64,000 nucleotides of DNA from Whalleya microplaca (taxonomy: Eukaryota > Ascomycota > Sordariomycetes > Xylariales > Xylariaceae), in assembly GCA_022497155.1 (NCBI GenBank), contig MU385720.1, forward strand, positions 744,001-808,000, given 5' to 3'. Shown here one piece after another: positions 34,626 through 46,457 of the stretch (positions are counted from its first letter, which is position 1; each line of letters opens with the position of its first letter). A program made the position numbers and the translations under genes. Under the pieces are notes generated by a model that ran no database searches, was not told where the DNA came from, and was given only the letters and a program-made list of their open reading frames with translations.

Positions 34626-37600
34626 CTAGCGGCGGCCAGGTGGTCCATTCGTGGCCCCATCCACGTTACCAGTCAGCTCGGCCACACGAGCTTTGATGCG
34701 AGCTACACGGGACTCGATAGCTATAAGATGTTAGCGGGTAGGATATAATGCAGAAAGATGGGGGTTCTTACTCTCTTCGCCATCGCCACTGGTATCATCG
34801 TCTTCCGTAGTCTTGCTGTATCCACCCCGGCTTTGCTCTTCACTTTGTCTTGTGGCGCGTTCAGCGGCATTCTTCCTAATAGCAGCCCATCGATCCTGCA
34901 TGGGAACGGATGGTGATGGTGCACCTTCCTCGTCATCTTCCTCCTCCTGGACAGCAAGGCCGTGGCTGACATGTCGGGCAATTGGCGGCGGCATAGCGTC
35001 GTCAATACTTTGGTCGTCGTCAGGAACGAAGGCAGGCTGATCGGAGAGTGGACCCTGGTCGAAGCGGGAGAACTCGTGTCGAGCCTCTGCTGCGTCTGCA
35101 GTATCAACTCGCGACAGATTATCATCAACAGATGGCTCGTACACCGGCTCGTGAGCTGCCGGTGTTACTGGTGCCGCCGTTGGTGTTTTCCCTCCAGAGC
35201 CTTCTGCTGGAGCCCCCGCAAGCGAGTCAGGTGGAGACACAACAGTAGGCTCTGCGGGCACGGGCTCTGGCCGTTGCTCTGTCGGCGCTGGAGCGGGAGA
35301 AGGCGCTCGAGCTGACGTAGGCGTCTGGGCCGGTTCTGCAGCCAGCATGCTATTTACATTCGGGCCGGCATTTTCAGGCAGCTTCGATTGCCGATTCTTA
35401 TTGCGGCCAAACAGCTTTTTGAGACCACCCCCGGATTTCTTCTCGTCCTTGTGAAGCTTCTTGTGCTTCTTGCTGTCGGCGGGACTAGGGGCGGCGGGCT
35501 CAGGAGACAGCATATTTTCTCGTGCTGCCTCGGTTGACTCCTGCTCACGTGGCGTGGGCGGCAGAGGCGAATTCCGGCCAGTGGGTCCGGATCGTTCAGC
35601 AGGATGAATATCTTTGGAATCGAGTTTCTTTTCAGGAATTGGCGTGAGCGGTTTTGTGGGCGTTTTCTGCTCAGGTTCGGGAGGCGACTGCGCGGCAGCC
35701 TGGGATGGAGCCTTTTCTGGAACCTCAGGCTTTAGGTTACTGCTACCATTTGTCTTTAACCCGTTTGTTGGGAGATGGTCTTGTGGCTGCTGCAAAGAGA
35801 CCTGGGACGTGCCACGGCCCGCAAATGCGTTGCCAAGGTAAGCCTCACGGATGGTTTCTTTGTCGTATCTGTTCGCCCACTTTAAGGCTGGAGAAGCCTC
35901 ACTCACAACACCTGGCTGAAGGGTGAGAACGCTGTTAGTCTTTTCCCTTAATACATCCTGATCCGACCGCCCGCGCCTTTCTGCCTTAGTTCCGCTTTGT
36001 TGCTGTTGGTACTGCTTGGCCTGGAGCTTTTGTGCTGCTGCCTGTATCTTAGCTTGTTGATCAGGCCCGATGCTTGTTTTGCTCACACCAGCGCCAGTAG
36101 TAGCACTGGGCTTCAGACGGTCGCCTTTGTCGAGAGCCTGTTTCCCGGCCGATTTGCTTCGCGAAATTCCCCTGCTTCGTTTCGTCCAGCTGAAAAGGCC
36201 TTTCTTTTCGGCGATGTAAGCTCCGGCATCCGGTTCAGGTGCAGCGCCCTTCACCATCTCCTCCATCACGAGCCACCTACCCGTACGAATGAGCGTCTCA
36301 ATGACTGCGCATCTACCAAAAGCTGATTTACGTTCTGCGGTCTCCTCAGGAGCCAGACTGCTCATCCAAACCCACCAAAATGCGTCATCAAGGTCAAAAC
36401 GAGTGATGCTAGCCAACTCGCCGGGTTCAAGCTGGCGGTCGCTCTCGAGTCGTGGGCGATGCGATTGCGAGCTCCGCTGCCTGACGTTTGTTTCAATGCG
36501 CGGTAGGATCTTGTCCGGTGGTAGCAATAAGTTGGAAGGGCTGGCAGGCCCATCATCCACAAATCCAGATGACAGGAAATCTGCCCAAGAAGGTGTCGTC
36601 GGCCGCCCAAGATTTACGCCTGAAGCAGGAGTAGTCCTCAATCCCACGGTATTCCTTGTCTGATTGAACCTCCCCGATTCATCATCCTCATCCTCTTCAT
36701 CCAGAGTATCCCCGAAACCGATATCCTCAAACCGCGACCAAGATGCATCTCGGAGACTAGTAGAATGCTTCGAACTAGACACTTGAGACTCGTTGGCTAG
36801 AGAGATCGCCTTAAGAACTCTGCGGCACTCCTCAGTTAGAGCTTTTATGGGGTCTTCATACTCGGAGAAATCGCGAAGTGCTTGATCATCATCGCGGTAT
36901 TGGAAGTGATTAGCACGACGTAGTAGCGCAAAGGGAGTTGACGAGACAGTATCAACAATCATGACCACCTTGTATGTCGACGACATTAACAATGACGGCG
37001 TCTGTGGGGGATACTCGGTTTCCTGCAGTAGTTTCTGCAAGGACATGGGGAGCATAGATATACCACCACGAGCTGGTTGAGGAGACAAGGACCTTAGATA
37101 AGCAAAGAACAGGTGACTTGTCGCATCAGCGGCACTGTAGTTTCATTAGCATATTAGTACAGACGACTGAATCTAGAAGCGCGCAAACCTTAACCAAGAC
37201 TTATATCCGCCCTCAAAGCCATTGCCGGTGTCCTTGTGTTCGAAGGCCCACCAAGCTGCCATACGCGACAATTTGCGACCGCCAAAGCCGTTTGTCTTGC
37301 CGTGGGCCGCGATCGCGGAGAGCAAGTCGAAGTAGTCGAAAATGATCTGCGAACGAGACTGGTTTTCAACGCTCAGTGGAATAAACGTCGAGAAAGAATC
37401 AGGGGCCATGCGCGAGTCTATACCAACGAGTTTCATGCTTAGTACATATTTCATAGCTAGTTAATACACATCGCGAGCTGGCCTTACCTTGCTCCCCGAC
37501 CTTGAATAGCTCGTAGGCATCCCAGCCCACGAGACCGCCCTGCAGTCTGCTCCAGCACCATTTCAAAACACCAGATATGACCTGTTTGAGTGTCAACAAG

Positions 37601-38062
37601 GCTTCTATAAAGCGACATATACATGTGCGACACAACGTACCATCGGTTCAGTCATGCGCAGCTCCTGCGCGAGGGCTTCCCCGCGCACATTCTGACTGCC
37701 ATCGAAAAAGTGGCGGATGAAGGTGCGCACAGCGCTAGGGTCAGATGCTGGGCGGAATGGCAGAAGAAGAAAGGGATGATCGAGAGCTAGGATTAAGAAC
37801 ACGTTAGTCCTTGTGGCACTTGGCGTCCAACCAACAACCTCGATCGGAATGTAATGTTCGTACCCCTCGCCTTCAGTTCCTCCGTACACCGTCTTATCAG
37901 ATCCTGAACTTCCTCCGACTCTACGGTGGTCCTTGTGTACGCATCCTCCCAGCGCGGTTTGTTCGGCAATTGATGCGCCAATTCGTCGAGGTTCCCGTTC
38001 TTCTTATTCTTGTGTTTGCCGTGGCCATCTTTACCTCTTATTCGAGAGAAGAGGCTCGGCAT
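34626..38062 (-). CDS. MSB1: MSB1/Mug8-type morphogenesis protein
   Basis: Fungal polarity and cell-wall-signalling scaffold (Msb1 acts with Cdc42/Rho1 in yeast; the N-terminal domain is RhoGAP-like). Six exons: complement(34626-34720, 34772-37134, 37189-37417, 37488-37581, 37641-37786, 37864-38062), 1041 aa; introns 51, 54, 70, 59 and 77 bp, and every junction keeps frame. The N-terminal family text is split over four small exons: MPSLFSRIRG, WEDAYTRTTVESEEVQDLI, ALDHPFLLLPFRPASDPSA, WCWSRLQGGLVGWDAYELF, AAHGKTNGFGGRKLSRMAAW. The big exon 5 continues the domain (SMLPMSLQKLLQETEYPP) and then becomes acidic, Ser/Pro-rich and disordered, with several basic Lys-rich patches. The last exon encodes a short helix (IESRVARIKARVAEL). 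The poly-Pro/SP content suggests phosphorylation. Confidence 0.92.
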
Positions 38063-41000
38063 GGTGATTGGTAGGCCAGATATGGCAGATATGGGGATGC
38101 CTAGATAAACAAATTCGGGCACCGCATGCAAATCGAGGGTGGAATATCGCAGGGACGGAAGCGAGTGGGCGTGTTGTTGAAGACTCGAGATTCGATACAA
38201 GCTAACGCGCAATGTTGTTTGAAAAGAAAGATTTGGCCGAGTTGCGCCAACGGGTGTGGGGTTGGGTACCGGAGGGTAATAATATCGAATATTATTATTA
38301 TCAATGCAGCATGAGCTGGTCTGCACGGGGATGCGGGAAAGGTGTGATGTGTTTCGCTGGCAGTGAGTGAGAGTGGGATTTATTTCCCAGGGTACGGGCA
38401 AGATGATATACTTGTAATGAAATCCTCGCGCTTCGATGTGTCGACGACGGCAGTGGAAGAAAAAAAACACAGAAAGGGAAGAATGGAATGATGAATTGTG
38501 AGGTCCTCGCGCAATGTCACGAAGCCCGTGGGAAGAGAGAGTATGGAGATCAGACCAGAGAACAGACGTCAGAAAAAAAAAAAAGGGTCAAAGTCGCAAA
38601 AAGAGGCAGGAAAAGATTAAGGGGGGCGCTTCTAAAGTTCGACGAAGTACTTAACCTAGGTAGTACTATGTACATGTATGTAAACTTCCCAGCTCCTCCC
38701 AAGCTTGCAGGCTTGCTCTCGAAAGTTATTAATTAGATTGCGCGCTGCATTGGGGGTACTTGGTGGCTTTTACGGCGTTACCTCCCAATCGCTCCAATCT
38801 CTCTGTCTCTTCGCCTATCCTGGGCTATCCTGGGCTATCCTGGCCTGTCCTATCCTGTCCTAGTAGTGGCTGCTGCTAGGCCCTGCTAGGTTATATGTAG
38901 CTTGAACTGGCTGTGTGGAGAAAGTGAATCGATGGCGTTATTGGCCAACGTGGTCAGGGCACCATCGAATTATGGGTTAGATCGAAAACCGTCCAAAGTC
39001 ATTCTCCCGCTAGTCGTGAGGCTGATGGTACTTGCTCATATTTCATGAACGTTTAATTGCAGGGCGGGAAGTGGTCACACTAAAAATGGACCATTTGATG
39101 TATGTACTATGTATGTACAATCTGAAGTCTCTCGATTGAAAAGTGCATCCATCGATGTAGGAACCCGAACCTTTACGTAGTAGGTAGGGTGATGGATGCG
39201 CTGAACTCTCCCTCCTCTCACAATAACATCTGAACCTACATGTACTTAATAAGTCCCTTACCTATCTTCATGAGATGAGTATATCATTAGGTAGGAATGT
39301 ATGCTGCGTAGTACAGCCGATACGGTTAGAATGGAATACTCGCTGTCGGTTCATATCTCGCTTTATCTCTCTAGATGCGACGGTCTGACAAGAGAGTTTT
39401 CCTTTTGCCTCGCCGATTTGCCAACCTCCAGGCTGTTTGCTTTCGCCTCGAAAAGACTAACGACTAACACAACAACCCGAAAACAAGGATCACAGCCATC
39501 GGAACAACCTGCCTGCTATTCCGTAGCACCATGTGGTAAATTGCACGCCAGCTGACTTACATACATATGCCTATCTACGCAGTACATAGTATTAGCTTAG
39601 TCATGTACCATGCAATCCCGGCTTAGACAGCAGATATTGCGTTCGAGTCATGGCGATAGCTTCACTTCGTGCAGTTCCGTTTTCCTCCTCTATTCGCTGC
39701 CACGGATAGACATTGCTGCTAGCCTATCCTTAATTGGATTGTAACCCGAGCATACGTCGATCGGCGAAACTCCATTGACCTACTGCAGTAGGCAGCGAGA
39801 TTTGACAGACGGGGTCGAGCATCATCGGCAGTTCAAATCATTCTAGACGATTTTCGGCCCTATCACGTACCACTCCAAATGGTCGCCAAATGTCACCATC
39901 TTCTGGAAATGCCCAGCGCATGTAACCTTGGTCATTTCCTTTTGGCCATTTGCTGCTGCGTTCAGTCTGGATTCAGATCTGCCAGTAGCCGTCTATGTGG
40001 TCTAAGTGCTGTGCAACTATTACACTGAAACAACAATAGGAACGACGAGTCTGTGTGTGTCGGAATACTTCTTTCGTACATGCTATACGGAATATCTACC
40101 TACTCAGCAGTTCATCGTCGACTTGTTGGTATTATCGCAAGCAGCAGGGAAGATTCGGCCTCCTCGGGTGCAATGAAATGCCAAGACAGCCTTTTTAATG
40201 CCATCTTGGCTACCTATGGCATCGGACCCCTTTTATCGTCTAAGCCATCCTGACGCGTTCGGCTTGCATGAGCACAACTCATCAAAAATCCGAAGGCCAA
40301 TCAACGTTATATGGAAACCATTGGCTACCTGCTCGACCAGTCGCTTACGAACCGGGGGGTTCCAGATGAGTTGGCAATCGTGGTGAGATCACCGATAAGT
40401 GTGCAAAAAAGCCTGCTTTTGGCAAAGTCACCCGCAGCACCATCCGTGCAGTGCCGGTTCCTGCTATTGGATCGTTGTCCGGAGCATTGGGCGTGTCCCT
40501 TGCGGGTCGCGACTTTTCGCGTCAAAAGGGTGGGTGTGGGATTGAAGGGGACTTGGTGTGTACATGTGCCACGCCGCGATATTCTATCGTGCTTTGCCAC
40601 AATCCATCGTCCCGAGCGTGTGGTCTGGCTGCCAACACATCGTCAAGCCGGCAGGAGCTGCGGATTTCTAGAAGCTGAAATCCTGGCCTGCTGAAGCTTC
40701 TATCATCCGCTTATCAAACGTCTCTGGCTCCTTTCGTGCTTCCTACCTGGAGCTGACATGACATTGTATGTACCTCTGCTCCTGAAGATGGCTCAGATGG
40801 TGCCAGCGTGTGGCTTGCGCTCATGTCCATAATCTTCCCAGTTCAAGGGACAGGGGACCTGCATGGCTAGTGCGAGATCTTTAAATCATGTCTCTTCTGC
40901 AACAGCGATCACCCCGGCACTCATTACATAAACGCTATGTGTGTGACAGCTCCAACCGGCTCTAACCACCATTCTAGGAGTCGTTATAAGATGATCATAG

Positions 41001-42185
41001 CTGTCCTTTGAACAGCGACAAACGCTAACTGAATACACTATTTGCAAGACAGGATTAACCATATTAAGCTTAGGAAAGATGTCTTACATGTGCTATCCTC
41101 AACCTGATATGTAATAAGAGCACCCAAGATATCTACAGCAATGATAACTAGCCGCCAAGTGGGTAGATAGGAAGGCGGCATGCAACCTTAAAGGTACCTG
41201 TCAACCTGCGGTGGGGAGCTGTGATCTCCACATTCCCGAAACAGTTTCTCCAACAGCCTTGTCAACGGTTAATAATTGGCTTAGTAAGAAGGACTGACGT
41301 CTCGGTCAAAGCTGCATTGCAAGTTCATGCCATCGATATTCAATCTTTCGGCTTTAACTATGCGAATTGGCATGATCTCTGGACGGTGAAGCATCATCAA
41401 TCAGCATCGTCGCGGATCCCTCATGCGCCGGGTCCCTATTCCGTACTCCCGTCGTAGCTTTTGACTATATCCTTGTGATGCCACCTCTACCATATAATCC
41501 GGGCGACTGGCTTTCCGATAATCACGATAACGTTATATTTCATCAATCAACTAACTCCCAGTGTGTCCCAAGCCACATGTGCTTCGTGAGCGGATCATTC
41601 TGTTTTGTTTCAACTTTCGGGTCCCGGTGGAGTTTTCTTGTCCTTGCGTCGTGGGTCGTGGGGTCTGATGGTGCTCCGCCAGTTCCAAGCTCAAAACCTG
41701 CCCTAAAAAGGGTCCGTGGAACGCTTGGTGATCCTATTACGATATCTACCTCCGACTCGAGCGGCGAGCTCCTCACATCTGGACAAGTTGATACGCTCCC
41801 GGCACATTCGTCGGGATCTCAACCTCAACCGCAACACGCCGACGTATGCATGCCGGCGAACAATGCGGGATGAGTATAAGTAATTGGGATAAGCGTACGG
41901 AATAGAGTAGGTATTATGTATGAGAAACGAATTTGGCCAATGATGGCGTATATCAAGACTCACGAGAGATGCGCTTTGGCAGTGTACAATGGTTTGATTT
42001 ATTACTCACTATAGTCCTCTTCGTCTAGAAGGGTATTTTTGCCCGACCTTTATACTGTGGATTTTTCTTACAAGAACCAAGACCCCGATCCGTTTATAAG
42101 CAATAGAACGCCAACCTCAGCTTTACCAGGAACAACAAGATATCCGAACGCCTGATCACACATAGTCCGAAAAGGTAGACCAGAC
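38063..42185. other. 4.1-kb gene-free region upstream of MSB1
   Basis: Begins with the MSB1 promoter/leader (includes AATATTATTATTATC near 38286). It contains GTATGTA and CCTAGG motifs near 38650, a triplicated CTATCCTGG unit near 38820 and several short frames without domains. The longest (41475-41873, 132 codons) starts with ATG but has no recognised content. No gene is called. Confidence 0.45.
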
Positions 42186-43465
42186 TCACTTCGACTCCTC
42201 ATCGTCGACTTTGCCATCTTCCTCTTCCTCTTTTGAAGCCTCATTCTTCTCCTCTTCTTCCTCACCATCAACCTTACCAGCTTCACCTTCCTTTTCTAGA
42301 ACCTCGCTCTTCTCCTCCCCCTTCTCATCGACCTTACCAACGGCCACGACCGGGGCCGGGACCTCCTGCTTAGGCTCCGGCTTCTTCGCCGCCGCCGGGT
42401 TCAGATTCCAATCAATAACCCCATCCTCGCCGTACCGCGTGCGCAGCCACTCGTTCGCCTTGCGGAAGTGTCCGCAGTCGAACCAGCCCCTCATAGCGCT
42501 CAGCGGGCTCGGATGCACGCCCTTGAGAATCAGATGCCTCTTACCATCGATCTTGGTCACCCGATCCCCCGCGGCCTTGCCCCAGGCCAGGAAGACGACG
42601 CCGCGCGTGCGCTTGGCGGCGACGAGGTCGATGACGCGCTGCGTGAGGCGCTCCCACCCCTTCTTCGCGTGCGAGTTCGCCTCGTGTGCCCGCACCGTCA
42701 GGCACGTGTTCAGCATCAGCACGCCGCGCTCGGCCCAGGGCGTCAGCAGCCCCCCGCCGTTCGGCGGCGGCGAGAAGGAGGGGTAGTCGTTGCGCAGCGC
42801 CGTGTACATGTTCTTCAGCGACGGCGGCGCGGGGGTCGGCGGGCGCACGGAGAAGCAGAGGCCGTGCGCTTGGTTGTGGTTGTGGTACGGGTCTTGCCCT
42901 ATGATCACCGCCTTGACGGTGTGGAAGGGCGTGTGGCGGGACCTGCGGAAGACTTGTCATTAGTAATGCAATGCAGTGCGACAGATAGATAGATAGATAG
43001 ATAGATGGTCGTGAGACATAGCCGCAGAAGTAACCCCAGCGTAGAAAGCAAAGGTAAGAAAAAGAGCAACATAACCTACCACGAATACACATCCTCCCTA
43101 GGCGGGAACACCTTCTTGCCGGCCTTGACCTCGGCCTCGAGGAACTTCTTGAGGTTGATGAACTCGGGCTTGACGATCTCGTCCTTGAGGAGCGCCAGCC
43201 AGCTCGGGTCCAGCGTCTGGATCTCCAGCTGCAGGTGCTTCTTCTGCTCCGCCGTCAGCCCCGCCACCCACTTGTCCTTGTCGAAACGGACCGCCGGCGC
43301 AGCCGGTCCACCACCGGACGCGGGGTTGGAGGGGGAGGAGGAAGTGGGAGAGGACTTGGGCGCCCCGAAGAACGACGTGATGCTGCTGTTCACCTTCGGC
43401 TTCTTGTTGTTGGCGTCTGTCGAGGCGAGCGGGCCGTCGCTCTTGCGCTTTAGCGAGGACGACAT
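42186..43465 (-). CDS. UNG1: Uracil-DNA glycosylase
   Basis: Base-excision-repair enzyme removing uracil from DNA in nucleus and mitochondria. Exons complement(42186-42942, 43080-43465), 380 aa, one 137-bp intron that splits YSW|SRHTPFH. The N-terminus has SSITSFFG, which resembles a PCNA-interacting (PIP) box. The catalytic water-activating motif is GQDPYH with Asp146; later come LLTPWAERGVLMLNTCLTVR, VVFLAWGKAA and the leucine-loop motif HPSPLSAMRGWFDCGHF. After the conserved RYGEDGVIDWNLN end, an extra tail of roughly 70 residues is almost only Lys, Glu, Asp, Val and Ala, which I do not know from yeast or human UNG. The intron contains a short AGAT microsatellite. It lies tandem and upstream of the MSB1 region on the same strand, 4 kb away. 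Confidence 0.94.
42984..43006. repeat. GATA microsatellite in UNG1 intron
   Basis: Five to six AGAT units inside the 137-bp intron. Confidence 0.8.
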
Positions 43466-44318
43466 TGTGCGGGTGAGAAGTGGAAAGATGCGGCGGCTCC
43501 GATATGCAGGTTTGCGGCAAAGTATGCGGGATAGGTGGTGGTGGGATGAGAGCCGGTGTGGAAGGTGAGGAGTCTGGACCCGAGGTGAGAGGAGACGGGG
43601 TGTGGGACGCAGACGTAGATGACGTAGGGACGGCAGCGTGGGCTGAATGCGACTGAAAGTCGTTGACGGGCCAATTATTGGAAGAACAGAGACACTCTAT
43701 AGGTACTATGCCATGTAACCTGAACCAAGTGCAACCAATGGGCCTGATAGTAATGAGTTGGGAAGGTCGAGTGAAACAATAGAATTGTATGTAGGTAGTG
43801 AGATTTCCCAGCTTTTAATGGGGTCGTGGTGGGCGCGTTGGAGACGCGAAACCTCTTAACGCGAAATTGGTACGCGATCAAATTGTGGCTTGTGCTGAAG
43901 CTGAAAGCTGGGGTTGAGGGCCAAACGAGATGAGGATGTAAGAAAATCACTGGTTGCCCAACGGCCCCTATACGAAAACTCTATACGGATCATCAGATTA
44001 TCGTCATATTAATCTTTTCTTCTGAGGCTATGAAAAGCCCTGTCTGCATTGGCTTGTTCGTTCTATGGAGTCTTTTTTGTTTTCCCCCGTGACCTACCTA
44101 ATGTATGGACTACCCTACTGTACACAGGTGCTGAAGCCGTTTCGGTCTATAAATCATTTCTATCGCCCGATGCGATTACCGTACCATGACCGATTGACTC
44201 CTTTTTGTGACGCCCCAGCCTCTAAACAAGGTATCATGACTGTGAAAAGAAAAGAACGCCTGCTAATGCAAAGGTGAAAGTGAGGGGAGAGGGAGAGAGA
44301 GGTGTAAGGGATACAAGA
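43466..44318. other. Spacer, UNG1 promoter / MTM1 3' side
   Basis: 0.85 kb between two minus-strand genes. It should contain the UNG1 promoter (adjacent to 43465) and the MTM1 3' UTR. No ORF is supported. Confidence 0.5.
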
Positions 44319-45727
44319 TCATGGCTCGTCGTTTCCATCCTCATGGTGTTTCCTCTCCTTCCGCTCATTGACGCTTCTGAACACTCTCTTGCCGACCTCG
44401 TAGCTGCTAATCATGATTGCACACGAGGGTGCGACTTTGAGGGTGCGCGGAATCCATCCTTTCCAGAGTCCGGCTATGCCTTCAGTAGAGTAGATATGCC
44501 AGAGTAAGCGAGCCATAGATCGCTCTTCGGGTGCCAAAGTGGCACTGTCGACCGGCTGCGCTACTTTTTTTGCCGAGTTTCGGTAGACCTGCGTTCGCGT
44601 CTTGCCGACGTCGAACGGCATTGTTACTATCGACGCCGTTCCGCCAGAGAGAGCCCCAGCTGTGAAACTGTCCATGAAAGTCGCCGTGTGGCTTTCCTTG
44701 CTCTGCGATCTCGACCGCGCTTTTGTCTTGGAGCCGTCCTGCTCCCTAGTGATAGAGCGACCCCGCCGTTGCTCTCGCATATCGGTGAGCTTGCCCCTGA
44801 CGGCTTCGTAGCCAAACCAGTACATTCCCGAGAACGGTACGTCTCGCCAGAGAGTTAGGGGAAGGCCTCGCCACAGTGTACGGAAGCCCTGCTCGGCCAC
44901 GTTCTGCCGGATGCCCTTGAAGGTATTCGCGAGATGACTGGTTGTAGTAGAGCCCGCAGACGCCTGGAGTCGGGTTCGAAAAAGCTCTACCGGGCTAACT
45001 GAGGTCGCGGCGAAGATCCGCGCAAGTGAACCGGCAACGAGAGGCACGTAATCGTCTTTCGTAAGTTTGTTGATGGGACTTGCCGGGTTGAATCGCAGCC
45101 AGTCGTAACCAGTGAAATAGATGATATTGGCCGGGACAGCCATGACCAGCGTGGGGGAGAGGCCCCTCCATAGCGTTGTGAAGCCCTCATGGCGCGCAAT
45201 CTTTTTCAAGCCATCGAATGTGGTCGTGAACTTCCTCTTCTGCACTTCTTCCACTGCACATTCACCAGCACTCGTCAGTCCTCCAAGTCCTTCCAATCGG
45301 GGGCCGGCGATGCAGGCTTCGGTGCTACCATTCATAAAGAACACCTCTCGACAACAGGCGGTTACGCCCAGGTTCGACGGTCGGAAAGCACTCGGGGAAG
45401 AAATCGCAAGTTTCTGCAGATCTGCGACATGTTGCGACGAACCTTGCGACTGTAGTCGGACGCGTACAACATCGAGAGGGGTAACTGAATTGGCCACTGT
45501 CAGCATTTCTGGTCTATCATATATTGGCTTTATATATTAATGCGCTTACCCAGCAGCGAAGTCAAGAGACTGCCAGAGATGGCAGAGAGCATCTTCTGCC
45601 CCGCCGAGATGTCCATACCGTCAGCTCCGTCGTCTTGCAACGAAACCGGGGTCTGTCCAGCAAAGGCGTCCTCGCCGTCTAATCTATCGTGGTTGTGACC
45701 ACCGAAACTATGGTTCGTTGTACTCAT
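44319..45727 (-). CDS. MTM1: Mitochondrial carrier MTM1/SLC25A39-40 type
   Basis: Inner-mitochondrial-membrane carrier. Relatives are yeast Mtm1 (manganese/iron homeostasis of Sod2) and human SLC25A39 (glutathione import). Exons complement(44319-45484, 45550-45727), 447 aa, one 65-bp intron within the first carrier signature. All three repeat signatures are present: VTPLDVVRVRLQ, SPVELFRTRL and MPFDVGKTR, each followed by its helix pair, with LWRGLSPTLVMAVPANIIYF and LWRGLPLTLWRDVPFSGMYW. A loop between the first and second helices is Cys-containing (TACCREVF), as in this subfamily. A basic Ser/Arg-rich insert (SRSQSKES) precedes repeat three. The ATG at 45727 is chosen because the upstream frame has no other ATG; it faces HRT3 across 730 bp. 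Confidence 0.9.
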
Positions 45728-46457
45728 CGTGCGCAAGCCCGGGTAAGCCGGGGGGCGCGCGTCGTCGCAGCTCGATGCAAAGTCGGTGAACGGATTCGGG
45801 TCTCACGAAGGGAAAAGGAAGAGAAAAATATATGCGGTGGGCGAGGTGGCGCGGGAAGAGTTCGTAGGTATTTAGTTGTTGGAAATGTAAAGGCTGACCT
45901 GAGGTGGCGAAGAAGAATATTGGGGCGAGGAATGGGGTCTGCGATTACGGACAGAACGCAGATAGTGTCTTTCTTCGCGTCATTAATAGGGTAGAGCGTT
46001 TGAGGCTAATTTTTTCTCCCAATTTTTGCCGGCGCTGTCCGAGGCCGAGAGCGAGCTTGCTCAATCCCGATCGGGCGGAAATCGAATTGAATGGGCAGAA
46101 TGGGCTTGGGTGTGTTTGGGTGCAACCTTCCATGATGTCAGAGCCAATCGGATCCAAATGTCGTTGCACCGACACATCCCAAAGCTTGGACCCTCATGCA
46201 GCCCGGTCTTTGTCGGTGTTAAGATAATGCATCTCGATCTTGATGAGCTCCAGCTTCACCGGTGAGTCGTGACCTCCCTCTCACCTCATCGCCTCATCAG
46301 CTCATCAATCAGCTCCCTAAACCTAGCACTTAAGCTCCTCAATACCTCCACAGTTGATCCTGCTCGATATACTCGGATCGGCTTTAATTATTAATTCAAA
46401 TTCACCCCTTTTCCCTGTTACGTATGGTGCATTAATCTTCTAAGTTCGTTTGCCACT
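45728..46457. promoter_or_regulatory. Bidirectional promoter, MTM1/HRT3
   Basis: 730 bp between divergent ATGs. A run of CTCACCTCATCGCCTCATCAGCTCATC-type pyrimidine-rich repeats lies at about 46275-46310 before HRT3. No specific operator is assigned. Confidence 0.5.

Noticed and set aside
41475..41873. 132-codon ATG frame
   Set aside because: No domain, no splice partner, and an isolated Ser/Pro-rich end; not enough to call a gene.
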